Of a stretch of DNA of 64,000 nt, positions 8,882 through 17,531 are shown piece by piece. The stretch is from positions 231,512 through 295,511 of the forward strand of contig NZ_PZJP01000008.1 of the NCBI RefSeq assembly GCF_003206645.1, in the 5' to 3' direction. Source of the DNA: Salinicola aestuarinus. GTDB lineage: Bacteria; Pseudomonadota; Gammaproteobacteria; Pseudomonadales; Halomonadaceae. A program made the position numbers and the translations under genes. Below the pieces are notes generated by a model. It saw only the letters and a list, made by a program, of their open reading frames with translations. It was not told the DNA's origin and searched no databases. Position 1 is the first letter of the stretch, and every line of letters begins with the position of its first letter.

Positions 8882-9769
8882 CTAGGCGAGAGGCTCGGCG
8901 TCGCCATCCACGGGGATCACCTCGATACTGGCATCCCTACGCCCGAGAAACCGGTTGAGTATGCGGTAGGTATCGATGTCAAAGCCACGAGAGTCGGGCA
9001 GTGTCTCCAGCTGTTCCAGGCGCGAAACGCTGCCCTGATAGTGCCAGTGGTCCACGATATGGAAACTCGCTTCGTTCGCCGTGCCGTCTTCGCGAAAGGC
9101 GACCCGTCCCGGCCACGGCCAGTTTTCGATACGTAGTCGCTCCATCGCCGCCCTTGCCCGGGCGGTGTGGGCGGCCAGCGTTTCTTCACCGCAGCAAGCG
9201 CCCCGGCAGCGCCCGATCTGATAGCCGAAGCAGCGACCCTTGCCCGCTTCCAGCCCCAGTACGCGCAGACACAGCCCCTCCTGGTTGGCGATGTCGCGCA
9301 GTGTCATCTGGCCGTCACGGCGATTGCGAAAAAGACCGTAGAGGTGCGAACGCGCGGTAACGACCCACTGACCGTCGGTCAATTGAGGCTGCGTTTCACC
9401 ATCGGGCCAGTTCCAGCTCACCAGCCGTATTCGCTTGCGTAGCTGCCGGTTATATAGCGGCACCCAGCGTTTGATCAGATCCGCCTCGAGCAACTGCGCG
9501 CCCAAATCGCCGCTGGTACGCATCCAGGCAATGCGCTCGGTCTGCGCCATCATCTGCCGATGACGATTGGCGGCCGGGTCGCGGACGTGGGTACGTACCC
9601 GCTGGCGAATATCGATGCTCTTCCCCACGTAGAGCGCCAGGTCGTTCAAACCGAAGAAAACATAGACGCCTGGCCGAGCCGGGAGCTCGGCCAGCGCATC
9701 AAAGCCGACGCTTGGCAGCGCGTGGGTCGGATCCTTGCGGGGATCGTACAGACTGAGTTTGGCGGTCAT
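8882..9769 (-). CDS. cho: Cho excinuclease (UvrC homologue)
   Basis: Endonuclease that makes the 3' incision in nucleotide excision repair when UvrC is hindered. It has the UvrC N-terminal GIY-YIG domain (PGVYVFFGLNDLALYVGKSIDIRQR) and the Cys cluster GRCFGYQIGRCRGACCGEE, but no C-terminal RNase H-like/HhH half, which is the definition of Cho. Length of 295 residues equals the E. coli protein. Cho is usually SOS-induced; I did not see a clear LexA box ahead of it. Confidence 0.93.
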   Translation of the reverse strand: MTAKLSLYDPRKDPTHALPSVGFDALAELPARPGVYVFFGLNDLALYVGKSIDIRQRVRTHVRDPAANRHRQMMAQTERIAWMRTSGDLGAQLLEADLIKRWVPLYNRQLRKRIRLVSWNWPDGETQPQLTDGQWVVTARSHLYGLFRNRRDGQMTLRDIANQEGLCLRVLGLEAGKGRCFGYQIGRCRGACCGEETLAAHTARARAAMERLRIENWPWPGRVAFREDGTANEASFHIVDHWHYQGSVSRLEQLETLPDSRGFDIDTYRILNRFLGRRDASIEVIPVDGDAEPLA

Positions 9770-9793
9770 GCATTCAGGCTAGTCGATCCAGTC

Positions 9794-10825
9794 TCACTGC
9801 GCGTCGAGGTCTACGGCGAGTCGCGAGATGGGGCTTTGTGCCTTGATCTCGCCACGTTCGAGTAGAAAGGCCTCGAAATCACGATAGCGTTTGGTGTCCA
9901 GTGCCGCCGGTCGCAATGCGAAACGTGGCAGCGTTGCTTCCCATGCTTCCGCATTGAGCGGTGTATCGAGCGATTCGTCGTAGTCGATGAAGCGCTGCCA
10001 GGCGTCGTCGGGATGATTGATGATCCAGGCGGTCGCTTCACCAATCGCGGCCATGAAGCGACGATAGGCATCGCGATGGTCATCGAGCGTGTCGCGGTTG
10101 GCGACGAAAATCAGCTCGTCATAGGTCGGCACACCTTCCTCTTCGATGTAGAAGGCTTTGCCGGGGACGCCTTCGTGGCGCATCTGGGCGAGTTCGAAGT
10201 TGCGAAAAGCGCCGGTCACCGCATCGACGCGCTGGCTGATGAGTGCCGGGGTCAGCGAAAAGTTGACATTGACCAGCTCGACGTCATCCAGGCTCAGACC
10301 ACTGTGTTCCAGAGTCGCCGCCAGCAGCACCTCTTCGACGCCGCCCACCGAGTAGCCGATCTTGTGTCCAGCGAGGTCGGCAACCGCTTCGATACCGCTG
10401 TCCGCGCGCACGACCAGTGCATTGAGAGGTGTCGCGACGAGCGTGCCGATACGGACCACCGGCAGGCCCTGGTCCACCTGCAGATGCAGCTGTGGCTGAT
10501 AGCTTAGCGCCAGATCCACTCGGCCGGCAGCCACGAGCTTCGGCGGTACGCTCGGGTCGGCCGGAGATTGGATGTCGACGTCGAGGCCGCGCTTTTCGAA
10601 CAGGCCGCGTTGCTTGGCGATAATCAACGGCGCATGCACAGGATTGGCATACCAGTCTAGCATGACGCTGAGATCGATCATTTCCGGCGCATCGATCTCG
10701 TTGTCCTGCGCCGAGGCCGTTCCCGTCATGCCGATCGTCAGCGAGGCGAGGGCGAGGGTGAGCCAGCGGCGAAGCGGGCGGGCCGGACGGTGCGAAGGGG
10801 GATGGCTTCGTGCGGTAGTGCGCAT
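9794..10825 (-). CDS. thiY: Thiamine-precursor ABC transporter, periplasmic binding protein (ThiY-like, NMT1 family)
   Basis: Periplasmic receptor of the NMT1/THI5-like family, predicted to bind a pyrimidine precursor of thiamine such as HMP or formyl-aminopyrimidine. SVMLDWYANPVHAPLIIAKQRGLFEKRGLDV is the family's N-terminal signature. I choose ATG 10825 (MRTTARSH) because AAGGA sits 8 bases upstream; it gives a basic signal peptide ending near TASAQ. A longer frame to 10978 would run into the permease gene. It is the last gene of the riboswitch-controlled thiZXY operon. Confidence 0.85.
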   Translation of the reverse strand: MRTTARSHPPSHRPARPLRRWLTLALASLTIGMTGTASAQDNEIDAPEMIDLSVMLDWYANPVHAPLIIAKQRGLFEKRGLDVDIQSPADPSVPPKLVAAGRVDLALSYQPQLHLQVDQGLPVVRIGTLVATPLNALVVRADSGIEAVADLAGHKIGYSVGGVEEVLLAATLEHSGLSLDDVELVNVNFSLTPALISQRVDAVTGAFRNFELAQMRHEGVPGKAFYIEEEGVPTYDELIFVANRDTLDDHRDAYRRFMAAIGEATAWIINHPDDAWQRFIDYDESLDTPLNAEAWEATLPRFALRPAALDTKRYRDFEAFLLERGEIKAQSPISRLAVDLDAQ

Positions 10826-10892
10826 GGTCATTTTCCTTGTTGGCGAATTCACGCTGTTGAGGGAAGCAGTTGTCACCGGTACGCAGACAGAG

Positions 10893-11720
10893 TCAGCCAG
10901 CGGTGTCGATGCGGTCGCAATGCCATGGCATCGCGCGCCGTAACAACGCGTCGGTGCCGAAGTAGAGCATGAGCGCAAACGCCACGAGGACGAGTAGCGC
11001 AGCGAACATGATGTCCACCTGCAGGCGTGCGTTGGCGTTGAGCATGAGGAACCCTAGCCCGCGACTGGAGCCGACCCACTCGCCGATCACGGCGCCGATC
11101 GGTGCAGCGGTTGCCGCCATGCGTATGCCTGAGGCGAATGAAGGCATCGCGGCGGGCAACTGGACCTTGAGTAACCGACGACGGCGGCTGAGTCGAAAGG
11201 TATCGGCGAGATCGAGCCAGCCCTGCGGGGTCTGACGCAGACCGTCGTAGCCGGTGGAGGCGACCGGAAAGTAAATGATCAATATCGCCATCAGGATCTT
11301 CGGCAGCATGCCGTAGCCGAGCCAGAGCATGAGGATGGGAGCCAGCGCAAACAGAGGAATCGCCTGGCTCACCAGTAGCAGCGGCAGTAACGTGCGGCGC
11401 AACGGCCGAAACCGGGCCAGCGACAGCGCGGTGAGCCCGCCGAGAACAACGCCACCGATAAAACCGGCGACGATTTCGACGGCGGTGACCCAGGCATGGT
11501 TCGCCAGCAGCACGCGTTGCTCGACCAGTGCGCGACCAACCGCCAGCGGCGCGGGCAGGATGTAGCGAGGCACGCCGGTCACTGTCACGACGGCCTGCCA
11601 TAGCAGCACTAGCGCGATCAGTGCGCCGATAAACCGCCAGGGTAGGCGCTGAATGTTGGTCGAACCCGGGATCGATGTCGGTGCCGAGCTTCGCGAATCA
11701 TCGATCATCGGGACCTCCAC
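10893..11720 (-). CDS. thiX: Thiamine-precursor ABC transporter, permease (ThiX-like)
   Basis: Inner-membrane permease with about six helices and the binding-protein-dependent EAA loop (AATAAPIGAVIGEWVGSSRGLG). It overlaps the ATPase gene: its start (11720, or MIDD at 11708) lies inside the end of thiZ, so the two are likely coupled. The family also covers taurine/nitrate/sulfonate permeases; the thiamine assignment rests on the riboswitch and on the NMT1-type receptor. Confidence 0.85.
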   Translation of the reverse strand: MEVPMIDDSRSSAPTSIPGSTNIQRLPWRFIGALIALVLLWQAVVTVTGVPRYILPAPLAVGRALVEQRVLLANHAWVTAVEIVAGFIGGVVLGGLTALSLARFRPLRRTLLPLLLVSQAIPLFALAPILMLWLGYGMLPKILMAILIIYFPVASTGYDGLRQTPQGWLDLADTFRLSRRRRLLKVQLPAAMPSFASGIRMAATAAPIGAVIGEWVGSSRGLGFLMLNANARLQVDIMFAALLVLVAFALMLYFGTDALLRRAMPWHCDRIDTAG

Positions 11721-12501
11721 CTTCAGCGGACGCCGTAGCGGGGTGGCCGGTCTGGAGGGCGCGTTGCCCGGGCGGCATGAGTTCGGCCACGAGTGCGGCC
11801 TGATGCCGGTGGAGATCGGCGCGGTCGAGTGGCCGAGGCCGCGTGCCGGTCGGTGGCGTCAATGATTGCAGTCGCGCCGGCTCCCCCTTGAGGATCAGCA
11901 GGTGATCGGCCAGCCGGAGGGCTTCCTGCGGGTCGTGAGTGACCATGATCACGGTGCGCTCGGCAAGGAGTTCACTCGCCAGCTCGTGAAGACCGAGTCG
12001 GGTGATCGCATCGACCGCCGAGAAGGGCTCATCCATCAGTACGACGCTGGCATCAAGAAAGAGCGTGCGAGCCAGCGCCACGCGCTGGCGCTGGCCGCCG
12101 GATAACGTTGCTGGCCAGGCGTCTGACTGCGGCGTGAGGCCGACACGCTCGAGCAGCGCCAACGCGCGCGCTCGATCCGCCGGTGTCACGCGTCGCTGCC
12201 AGTGTGCCGCGAGCATGACGTTGTCCACCACCCGACGCCACGGCACCAGCAGGTCCTGCTGGGCCATCCACGCCAGACGTGGTCCCAGGGGGAGCCCATC
12301 ATCGGTGACGAGTTCGAGGCGATGGTTGTCGGGTAGCGAGAGCCCGGCGATCATCCGCAGCAGGGAGCTCTTGCCGCTGCCGCTGCGACCGAGCAGGCAG
12401 CTCCAGCTGGCCGCGGGAAACTGTGCGTCGAGATCGCAAAACAGCGCTTGCTCACCGAAGTGCAAGCTGGCGCGGCGGATCTCGATGGCGGGTGGGGGCA
12501 T
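11698..12501 (-). CDS. thiZ: Thiamine-precursor ABC transporter, ATP-binding protein (ThiZ-like)
   Basis: ATPase of the importer. Walker A LLGRSGSGKSSLL, Q-loop MAQQDLLVPW, signature LSGGQRQRVALARTL and Walker B VVLMDEPFSAVD are intact. It is the first gene after the TPP riboswitch. Its ribosome binding site GGGAG (12507-12511, minus strand) lies 5 bases before the ATG, inside a hairpin that could hide it. Confidence 0.88.
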   Translation of the reverse strand: MPPPAIEIRRASLHFGEQALFCDLDAQFPAASWSCLLGRSGSGKSSLLRMIAGLSLPDNHRLELVTDDGLPLGPRLAWMAQQDLLVPWRRVVDNVMLAAHWQRRVTPADRARALALLERVGLTPQSDAWPATLSGGQRQRVALARTLFLDASVVLMDEPFSAVDAITRLGLHELASELLAERTVIMVTHDPQEALRLADHLLILKGEPARLQSLTPPTGTRPRPLDRADLHRHQAALVAELMPPGQRALQTGHPATASAEGGGPDDR

Positions 12502-12504
12502 GAC

Positions 12505-12637
12505 GACTCCCGACAGAGTGACGAACGGGCGGAGTCATGCGACGGTGACGCAGGCATTTCCTCCGCCGGTGCTAACCGGTTCAGGTTCAAGGGTTGTGCG
12601 TGGCACTCTCAGCCCGTTAGTCGCGGGCACCCCTATG
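12505..12637 (-). promoter_or_regulatory. TPP (THI-box) riboswitch with likely translational expression platform
   Basis: On the minus strand the classic THI elements appear in order: AGGGGTGCCC (about 12636-12627), GGGCTGAGA, ACCCTTGAACCTGA, and GGTTAGCACC...GCGGAGG near 12553-12580. Downstream, GACTCC (12536-12531) is perfectly complementary to GGAGTC (12510-12505), which contains the ribosome binding site of thiZ. Closing this hairpin would block translation, a typical off-switch in gammaproteobacteria. Ligand assignment is established for this aptamer class; the platform is my inference. Confidence 0.93.
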
Positions 12638-12738
12638 CTGTGGTCAAGTGTACGCCCATCGATGCTGGCTTGCCCACCGGATCGCCATGGCTTTCGGCAC
12701 GAGTCGATCTGCCAGAAAGCCCTTGTCAGGAGACGATA

Positions 12739-13620
12739 GTGACTTCAGCCGATTTCTCCCAGGCCGGGCCGGCGGCCGATACGCTGCCCGGGGAGGCGCT
12801 CACCGCAAGGATTGCGACGTTTATCGGTCGGCCGGTCGAGCCTCTCGCACTGCGCTGGCCGGATAGCGCCAATTGGCTATGGCGTGATGGCACGCTCTCG
12901 CCGCAGCTGCTCAAGCTGGCCCGTAACGATGCCACGCAGGACGCATTCTGGGCGGGGCTGGCCACGCTTTTTGGCCTCGACCGCTGGCGTACGCCGCATG
13001 CGCTCACCGACATCGCTGGCATGCTGCCACCGCAACTGCCGATGGCGCCGCTGCCAATGACCTATCTGGGGCACCTCGATGACGCGCCGCTCTGGAGTCA
13101 GCCGTGGCGGCGGGGCGAATCGGCCTTGATGGATAATGCCTTCGCTGGACGGCTCGGCACCCAGCTCAGGATGCTCCACCGCGAAGCCGTACCCGGTTGG
13201 GGGCACCCCTTGTCCGACGTCGCCGACCTAACGACGTGGCCGGCCAGCGCGAAGGCCTTCGCCGAGTCGAGAGGCGCGGGTGCCGAAGCGTCTCGGCTGC
13301 GCTGGCCGATACCGCAACGGGCGGTGTGGTCACTGCCGGATCAGCGACCCGATCAGTATCTCCGCACCGCGACCGATCATTTCTGGTGTGACTGGGAAGC
13401 GCTGGTCTGGGCGCCGCTGGAGTTCGATCTCTGCCTGGTCGAGCTGCTGATCGCCAGCCGTGCTCAGCGTGAAGCGTTCCTCAATACCTATGGGAGCGAC
13501 ACTCTCGTCGACCTCGAGCATCACCGGAGTGCAATGCGATTGCTGGCACGCCTGCTCGCCCTGCATGGCCCGCAAGGCGAGACCTGGATCGATAGCCATC
13601 CGGCGTGGCTAAGAATCTAG
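12739..13620 (+). CDS. Divergent aminoglycoside phosphotransferase (APH)-fold protein
   Basis: About 293 residues from GTG 12739, which has AGGAG 7 bases upstream. The C-terminal half mirrors the APH kinase core: a SLPDQRPDQYL segment (Asp201 in the catalytic-loop position) and CDWEALVWAPLEFDL (Asp218 as the metal-binding Asp), 17 residues apart. The Asn expected five residues after the catalytic Asp is Gln206. The protein may be a very divergent small-molecule kinase or a pseudokinase. Its position divergent from a thiamine-precursor operon recalls ThiK, also an APH-fold kinase, but I cannot assign that function. An in-frame extension upstream to 12448 would cross the riboswitch and is not credible. 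Confidence 0.7.
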   Translation: MTSADFSQAGPAADTLPGEALTARIATFIGRPVEPLALRWPDSANWLWRDGTLSPQLLKLARNDATQDAFWAGLATLFGLDRWRTPHALTDIAGMLPPQLPMAPLPMTYLGHLDDAPLWSQPWRRGESALMDNAFAGRLGTQLRMLHREAVPGWGHPLSDVADLTTWPASAKAFAESRGAGAEASRLRWPIPQRAVWSLPDQRPDQYLRTATDHFWCDWEALVWAPLEFDLCLVELLIASRAQREAFLNTYGSDTLVDLEHHRSAMRLLARLLALHGPQGETWIDSHPAWLRI

Positions 13621-13701
13621 TTTTTCGGGAATTTTTCACCGCGCAAGATTTCGCGGGCGTGGCATACTGAGGTTTTCGAACCTGCAGCCGATGAGCGATT
13701 C

Positions 13702-15411
13702 GTGGATTCGATCAACAGTCTGTTTCTCGTGTGCGGGGCGCTCATCGCCCTGAGTATCCTGGCCAGTCGTGTCTCCTCGCGAATCGGCGTACCGCTGCTC
13801 GTGCTGTTTTTGGCGCTCGGCATGCTTGCCGGCGAAGAGGGGGTGCTAGGCCTCCAGTTCGACGATTACTCCCAGGCTTTTCTGATCGGCCACCTCGCGC
13901 TGGCGATGATTCTGCTCGACGGCGGGCTTCGAACCCGGTTCCAGACGTTTCGTGTGGGCCTCAAGCCGGCGCTGTCGCTGGCCACGTTGGGTGTCTTTAT
14001 CACCAGTGGCATGGTCGGACTGCTGGCAATGTGGCTGCTGGATCTCAACTGGATCGAAGGGCTGCTGGTTGGTGCGATCGTCGGCTCGACCGATGCCGCC
14101 GCGGTCTTCTCGATGCTCAAGGGGCACGGCGTCAATCTCAACGAGCGCGTCGGTGCCACACTGGAAATCGAGTCGGGGACCAACGACCCGATGGCGATCT
14201 TTCTGACCATTACGCTCGCAGAGCTGTTGACGGGGGCGGTCGGGGGGCTCACCGAGACGCTGATGCGTTTCGTCCTGCAATTCGGCCTGGGCCTTTTCAT
14301 CGGTCTCGGCGGCGGCTGGGTGTCGGCGAAAATGCTGCGCTGGCTCGACCTGGCTCCCGGGCTCTACTCGCTGCTGGCACTGGCCCTCGGCTTTTTCATT
14401 TTCGGCGCGACCAGTGCCGTCGGGGGCAGCGGTTTTCTGGCGATCTACCTGACCGGACTGATGATCGGTAACCAGCCCGGGCGCCATCTCACTCACATTC
14501 TCCCCGTTCACGACGGCCTGGCGTGGCTGAGTCAGATCGGGCTGTTCCTGGTGCTGGGCCTGCTTGTCACGCCATCGGAGATGATCGACTACGCGGTCCC
14601 CAGCGTCATTCTGGGGGTTGCGCTGATCGTGGTCGCCAGGCCAGTGGCCGTGATGGCATCGTTGCTGCCGTTTTTCAGCTTCCGCTGGCGGGAGCTATTC
14701 TTTCTTTCTTGGGTCGGGCTCCGGGGAGCTGTCCCTATCGTCCTGGCCATCTTTCCGGTCATTACCGGTGTCGAGAATGCGGCGCTCTACTTCAACGTCG
14801 CTTTCTTCGTGGTGCTGATCTCCCTTCTTCTGCAGGGCTCGACACTGGCCTACGTCGCTCGCTGGATGCGGGTGGTGTTACCGGAGACGACGACGCCGGA
14901 CCGTCGCGGCCAGCTCGGCGTGCTGCCAGAAAACGACTATGAGATGTTCGTTTACAAGGTGGAAAACGAGTCTCTCGACGACGTGCCCATTCGTCTGCTC
15001 AGGCTGCCATCCGGCATACTGATATCGGCGATCTTTCGTCAGCACGCCATGCTGCATCCCAAGGGAAGCACTCGCCTTCGGCTACAGGACGTGGTCTGTC
15101 TTATCGGACGCACGGGAGACCTGCCTTCGCTCAACCGTCTGTTTAACGGCGAGTCCAAGCTGCGGCGTGAACGCGCGTTCTTCGGGACATTTACACTCGA
15201 TGGCGAAGCATTGATGCAGGAAGTCGCCAACGCGTACGGCCTGACGCTAAGCCCGGGGGAGCAGCGGATGACACTCGGGGAGTTTGTGGCGCTTCGTGTC
15301 GGCGGGCATCCCGTGGTGGGCGACGACGTCGATTGGCACGGCTTTCACTGGGTGGTCAACGAGATGGAGGGCAATCGCGTGACTCGGGTCGGTTTACGTC
15401 TCTATCACTAA
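13702..15411 (+). CDS. nhaP2: Potassium/proton antiporter NhaP2 (CvrA, CPA1 family)
   Basis: Exports K+ (or Na+) in exchange for H+ and takes part in ion and volume homeostasis. Residues ~1-390 form about 12 helices with the CPA1 marks GSTDAAAVFSML, IESGTNDPMAIFL and SWVGLRGAVPIVLA. The cytosolic tail has a TrkA_C-like domain (~405-480) and a CorC/HlyC-like domain (~490-569), as in E. coli CvrA. Start is GTG 13702. Fits a salt-tolerant organism but is not restricted to one. Confidence 0.93.
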   Translation: MDSINSLFLVCGALIALSILASRVSSRIGVPLLVLFLALGMLAGEEGVLGLQFDDYSQAFLIGHLALAMILLDGGLRTRFQTFRVGLKPALSLATLGVFITSGMVGLLAMWLLDLNWIEGLLVGAIVGSTDAAAVFSMLKGHGVNLNERVGATLEIESGTNDPMAIFLTITLAELLTGAVGGLTETLMRFVLQFGLGLFIGLGGGWVSAKMLRWLDLAPGLYSLLALALGFFIFGATSAVGGSGFLAIYLTGLMIGNQPGRHLTHILPVHDGLAWLSQIGLFLVLGLLVTPSEMIDYAVPSVILGVALIVVARPVAVMASLLPFFSFRWRELFFLSWVGLRGAVPIVLAIFPVITGVENAALYFNVAFFVVLISLLLQGSTLAYVARWMRVVLPETTTPDRRGQLGVLPENDYEMFVYKVENESLDDVPIRLLRLPSGILISAIFRQHAMLHPKGSTRLRLQDVVCLIGRTGDLPSLNRLFNGESKLRRERAFFGTFTLDGEALMQEVANAYGLTLSPGEQRMTLGEFVALRVGGHPVVGDDVDWHGFHWVVNEMEGNRVTRVGLRLYH

Positions 15412-15517
15412 TGCTCGCTCACAGCGTTCGATCGCTGGCGCGCAGCCCTAGCGTCACTGCGACGACCCCGCCTGGCGAGGTCGTAGTGCAATCGGCCTGG
15501 CGTCTACCGGCGCACTG

Positions 15518-15733
15518 TCACTCGACGTCATCGTTCTCCGTTGGGCGGTCAAGACGCTTGCCTGTCTCTTTCTCGATCATGCCATTCATGCTGTCCGCAC
15601 GGCGCTGAGCGTCGCTCTCCTCATCGAAGTACCCCAGGCTGCCGCCGGTATCGCCATCAAACACTTCGAAGCAGGGCTCGGCATCGTTCCCAGGCTTTCG
15701 GGTCTTTCTCACTGCGATATAGGGTTCTGCCAT
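15518..15733 (-). CDS. Small hypothetical protein (71 aa)
   Basis: Short acidic protein beginning MAEPYIAVRKTRK at ATG 15733, with GAGGA 8 bases upstream, which decides this start over an in-frame upstream ATG at 15793. The pattern AVRKTRKPGN...CFEVFDGDTGGSLGYFDEESDAQRRADSMN looks like a small single-domain protein that may bind a partner. No function recognised. Confidence 0.65.
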   Translation of the reverse strand: MAEPYIAVRKTRKPGNDAEPCFEVFDGDTGGSLGYFDEESDAQRRADSMNGMIEKETGKRLDRPTENDDVE

Positions 15734-15864
15734 CGTGGAATTCCTCGTGAAGAGTGGCCGGACACGCCTTGGCAAGGTTCGTGGAGCCGGCACTGAGGTA
15801 CAGCATGGGACGAATTGAAGCGACGCTCAATGACACTGAGAGGGGCAGAGCCGAAAAAATGGGC

Positions 15865-16197
15865 TCACTGGGGGCTCAGCTGCCACTGTAGACCAAACTG
15901 TAGCCCGTTGAGAGCATCGTCGAAAAGATTCTCATCGGCATCCTGCTGGCGGTTTTCCAGCTCGATGCGCGCCGCCTGAGTCTGTGAGTCCGGCCACCCC
16001 ATCCGGGACATGCAGAGCTGAAACTCCTCTTCGCCGGCAATCTGATGTGTCTGTCGCTCGCAAGCCCGGCTGTCTCGCAGATAGTTGGTGGCGGAAAAAT
16101 GCGGCGTCACGGAAACGCAGCCACCCAGGGTGGTGGCGGCGAGCCAGAGAAGCGACAGTGAGCGATACTTGCGCGACATCATGAGGCGTTCATTCAA
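15865..16197 (-). CDS. Small lipoprotein (110 aa)
   Basis: A hydrophobic leader ends in the lipobox LGGC, so the protein should be lipidated at Cys27 and attached to the membrane. Two further Cys (RACERQ and LCMSRMG) may form a disulfide. Function unknown. Starts at 16197, 16182 or 16179 are all possible; none has a clear ribosome binding site. A second tiny lipoprotein gene lies just upstream. Confidence 0.7.
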   Translation of the reverse strand: MNERLMMSRKYRSLSLLWLAATTLGGCVSVTPHFSATNYLRDSRACERQTHQIAGEEEFQLCMSRMGWPDSQTQAARIELENRQQDADENLFDDALNGLQFGLQWQLSPQ

Positions 16198-16211
16198 GTG
16201 GACGATGACAG

Positions 16212-16328
16212 TTAGATACCGGGAGTACCGATCGGGCCCGGGGCGTCGGGGATAGGGGAGCAGCCGCTATAGGCCAGGCTGGAAACCAGGAGCCCGGCGA
16301 GTATCAATAGTCGGTATACCAGGCGCAT
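16212..16328 (-). CDS. Very small lipoprotein (38 aa)
   Basis: Frame MRLVYRLLILAGLLVSS then a lipobox-like AYSGC, followed by SPIPDAPGPIGTPGI and a TAA stop. GGAG stands 8 bases before the ATG at 16328. A charged N-terminus, hydrophobic stretch and Cys at residue 23 fit lipoprotein processing, leaving a Pro/Gly-rich peptide of 16 residues. It resembles the general build of entericidin-like or other tiny lipoproteins without clear sequence identity. Confidence 0.6.
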   Translation of the reverse strand: MRLVYRLLILAGLLVSSLAYSGCSPIPDAPGPIGTPGI

Positions 16329-16537
16329 GGGGCGAACTCCAGATCATCAAGGGGTCGGAGTCTAGTCGACGCGAGCCGGGTTTCGAAACGCAAATTCGCC
16401 AAAGCGCCCCAGAGTCCCGAGGCGTCTGGAACACACCGCGGTGGCAGCGGCGTGATGCGCGACGGTTCGCCGTGAGTGCGGCACCCGTATACGCTCTTGA
16501 GGCCAATGGCCTTTCGACTGCGACAAGGACGAGCGAC

Positions 16538-16741
16538 ATGACATCGACTTATACCGGTATTTATGTATTGAAACGAGACCAGGCTGTCGTGGAAGTGCAG
16601 GTAGTGGATAGCGACGGGGAGGCATCATCGCTGACCGTTGAGTCCTATGATGCGCGCAGGATACAGCCGCCGAAAGATCAGTTACCGGAGAAAAGCGATT
16701 ATTTTGACAAACTTGACATGGGAAAAGGGCAGGACGACTGA
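16538..16741 (+). CDS. Small hypothetical protein (67 aa)
   Basis: Starts at ATG 16538 (MTSTYTGIYVLKRDQ) with AAGGA about 8 bases upstream. A short beta-rich acidic protein: YVLKRDQAVVEVQVVDSDGEASSLTVES, then a Pro/Lys-rich tail. No recognised family. It may share a transcript with the next gene. Confidence 0.55.
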   Translation: MTSTYTGIYVLKRDQAVVEVQVVDSDGEASSLTVESYDARRIQPPKDQLPEKSDYFDKLDMGKGQDD

Positions 16742-16802
16742 TTTGTTTCTCCCAACCCCACGGGTCGTCGCATCGACCCCCATCCAACGAACGAGGTTCA
16801 GC

Positions 16803-17147
16803 GTGTCGTTATCACGATCGTTACTCTTGATGCTAACGCTGGCCGCATCGGCGCCGGCGCTCGCCAACGACTTCGAGTGTTCCGCCACGGGGATTACGCA
16901 GGCACTGAGGACGCAGTCGGCGGAGATCGACGCCTATCTGGCCGCACGCTCGGACTCACAGAGCGCGCAGGCGGAGCTACAGGGTGTCGCGCGTCAGCTT
17001 CAACAGACCGGGCAGGTCAGGCCCCACCAGGATGAGTTCGAAAAGCTGGCAAGCGGCGAGCCTTTCGAGCCGTCACGACCTTTCTGCGATGACACCCAGA
17101 CGACCATTGATGCGCTGGCGGTCTACATGCAGCAGAACCCCGCGTGA
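16803..17147 (+). CDS. Hypothetical periplasmic protein (114 aa)
   Basis: From GTG 16803 (MSLSRSLLLMLTLAASAPALA) the protein has a typical signal peptide ending ALA-N. The mature part is mostly helical with one Cys near each end (FECSATG and PFCDDTQ), possibly a disulfide. Function unknown. The longer in-frame stretch back to 16638 overlaps the preceding gene and is not needed. Confidence 0.6.
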   Translation: MSLSRSLLLMLTLAASAPALANDFECSATGITQALRTQSAEIDAYLAARSDSQSAQAELQGVARQLQQTGQVRPHQDEFEKLASGEPFEPSRPFCDDTQTTIDALAVYMQQNPA

Positions 17148-17241
17148 TCGAGAGGGTCTGACTCGCACCCGACAAGCCTGTCTCGGAAGCTTACGCCCCG
17201 GGGCAGGGCGGGACGATCAGCCCGGGTCAATGACCGGGCAC

Positions 17242-17272
17242 AAAAAAGGCCAGCTATTTAGCTGGCCTTTTC
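17242..17272 (-). terminator. Rho-independent terminator of tRNA-Ser
   Basis: An 11-base stem (AAAGGCCAGCT at 17245-17255 with AGCTGGCCTTT at 17260-17270) and 4-base loop. On the minus strand it ends in a T-run, 8 bases past the tRNA 3' end. Confidence 0.85.
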
Positions 17273-17279
17273 GCAATAG

Positions 17280-17370
17280 TGGCGGAGAGACAGGGATTCG
17301 AACCCTGGAAGGGCTACAAACCCTTGGCGGTTTTCAAGACCGCTGCAATCGACCACTCTGCCATCTCTCC
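17280..17370 (-). tRNA. tRNA-Ser (UGA)
   Basis: On the minus strand a 91-base type II tRNA: acceptor stem GGAGAGA pairs with TCTCTCC, anticodon loop CTTGAAA with anticodon TGA, a long variable arm (AAGGGTTTGTAGCCCTT), T-loop GGTTCGAATCC and an encoded CCA end. The large variable arm and anticodon identify serine. Confidence 0.97.
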
Positions 17371-17531
17371 GACTTACGGCGGCACATATTACCAGCCATG
17401 AGATGTTCGTCAACTAGATCTTTAGCTTTCAACGAGTTATTTATAGCCCGCGCCGCTCATTACGCTTGTCAGGGGAACTTTGCAAGGGCACTCTGGTCTC
17501 TGGGGTAGATCAACATAACGAGGGGTACGCA

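Noticed and set aside
12448..12738. In-frame extension of the APH-fold protein upstream of GTG 12739
   Set aside because: It would translate through the TPP riboswitch on the opposite strand and lacks a ribosome binding site; AGGAG at 12728-12732 supports the GTG start.
17280..17370. tRNA-Ser as the integration site of the inserted element
   Set aside because: The island lies 25 kb away between zur and cyoA; no tRNA fragment was found at its ends, and Tn554-type elements do not usually use tRNA genes.
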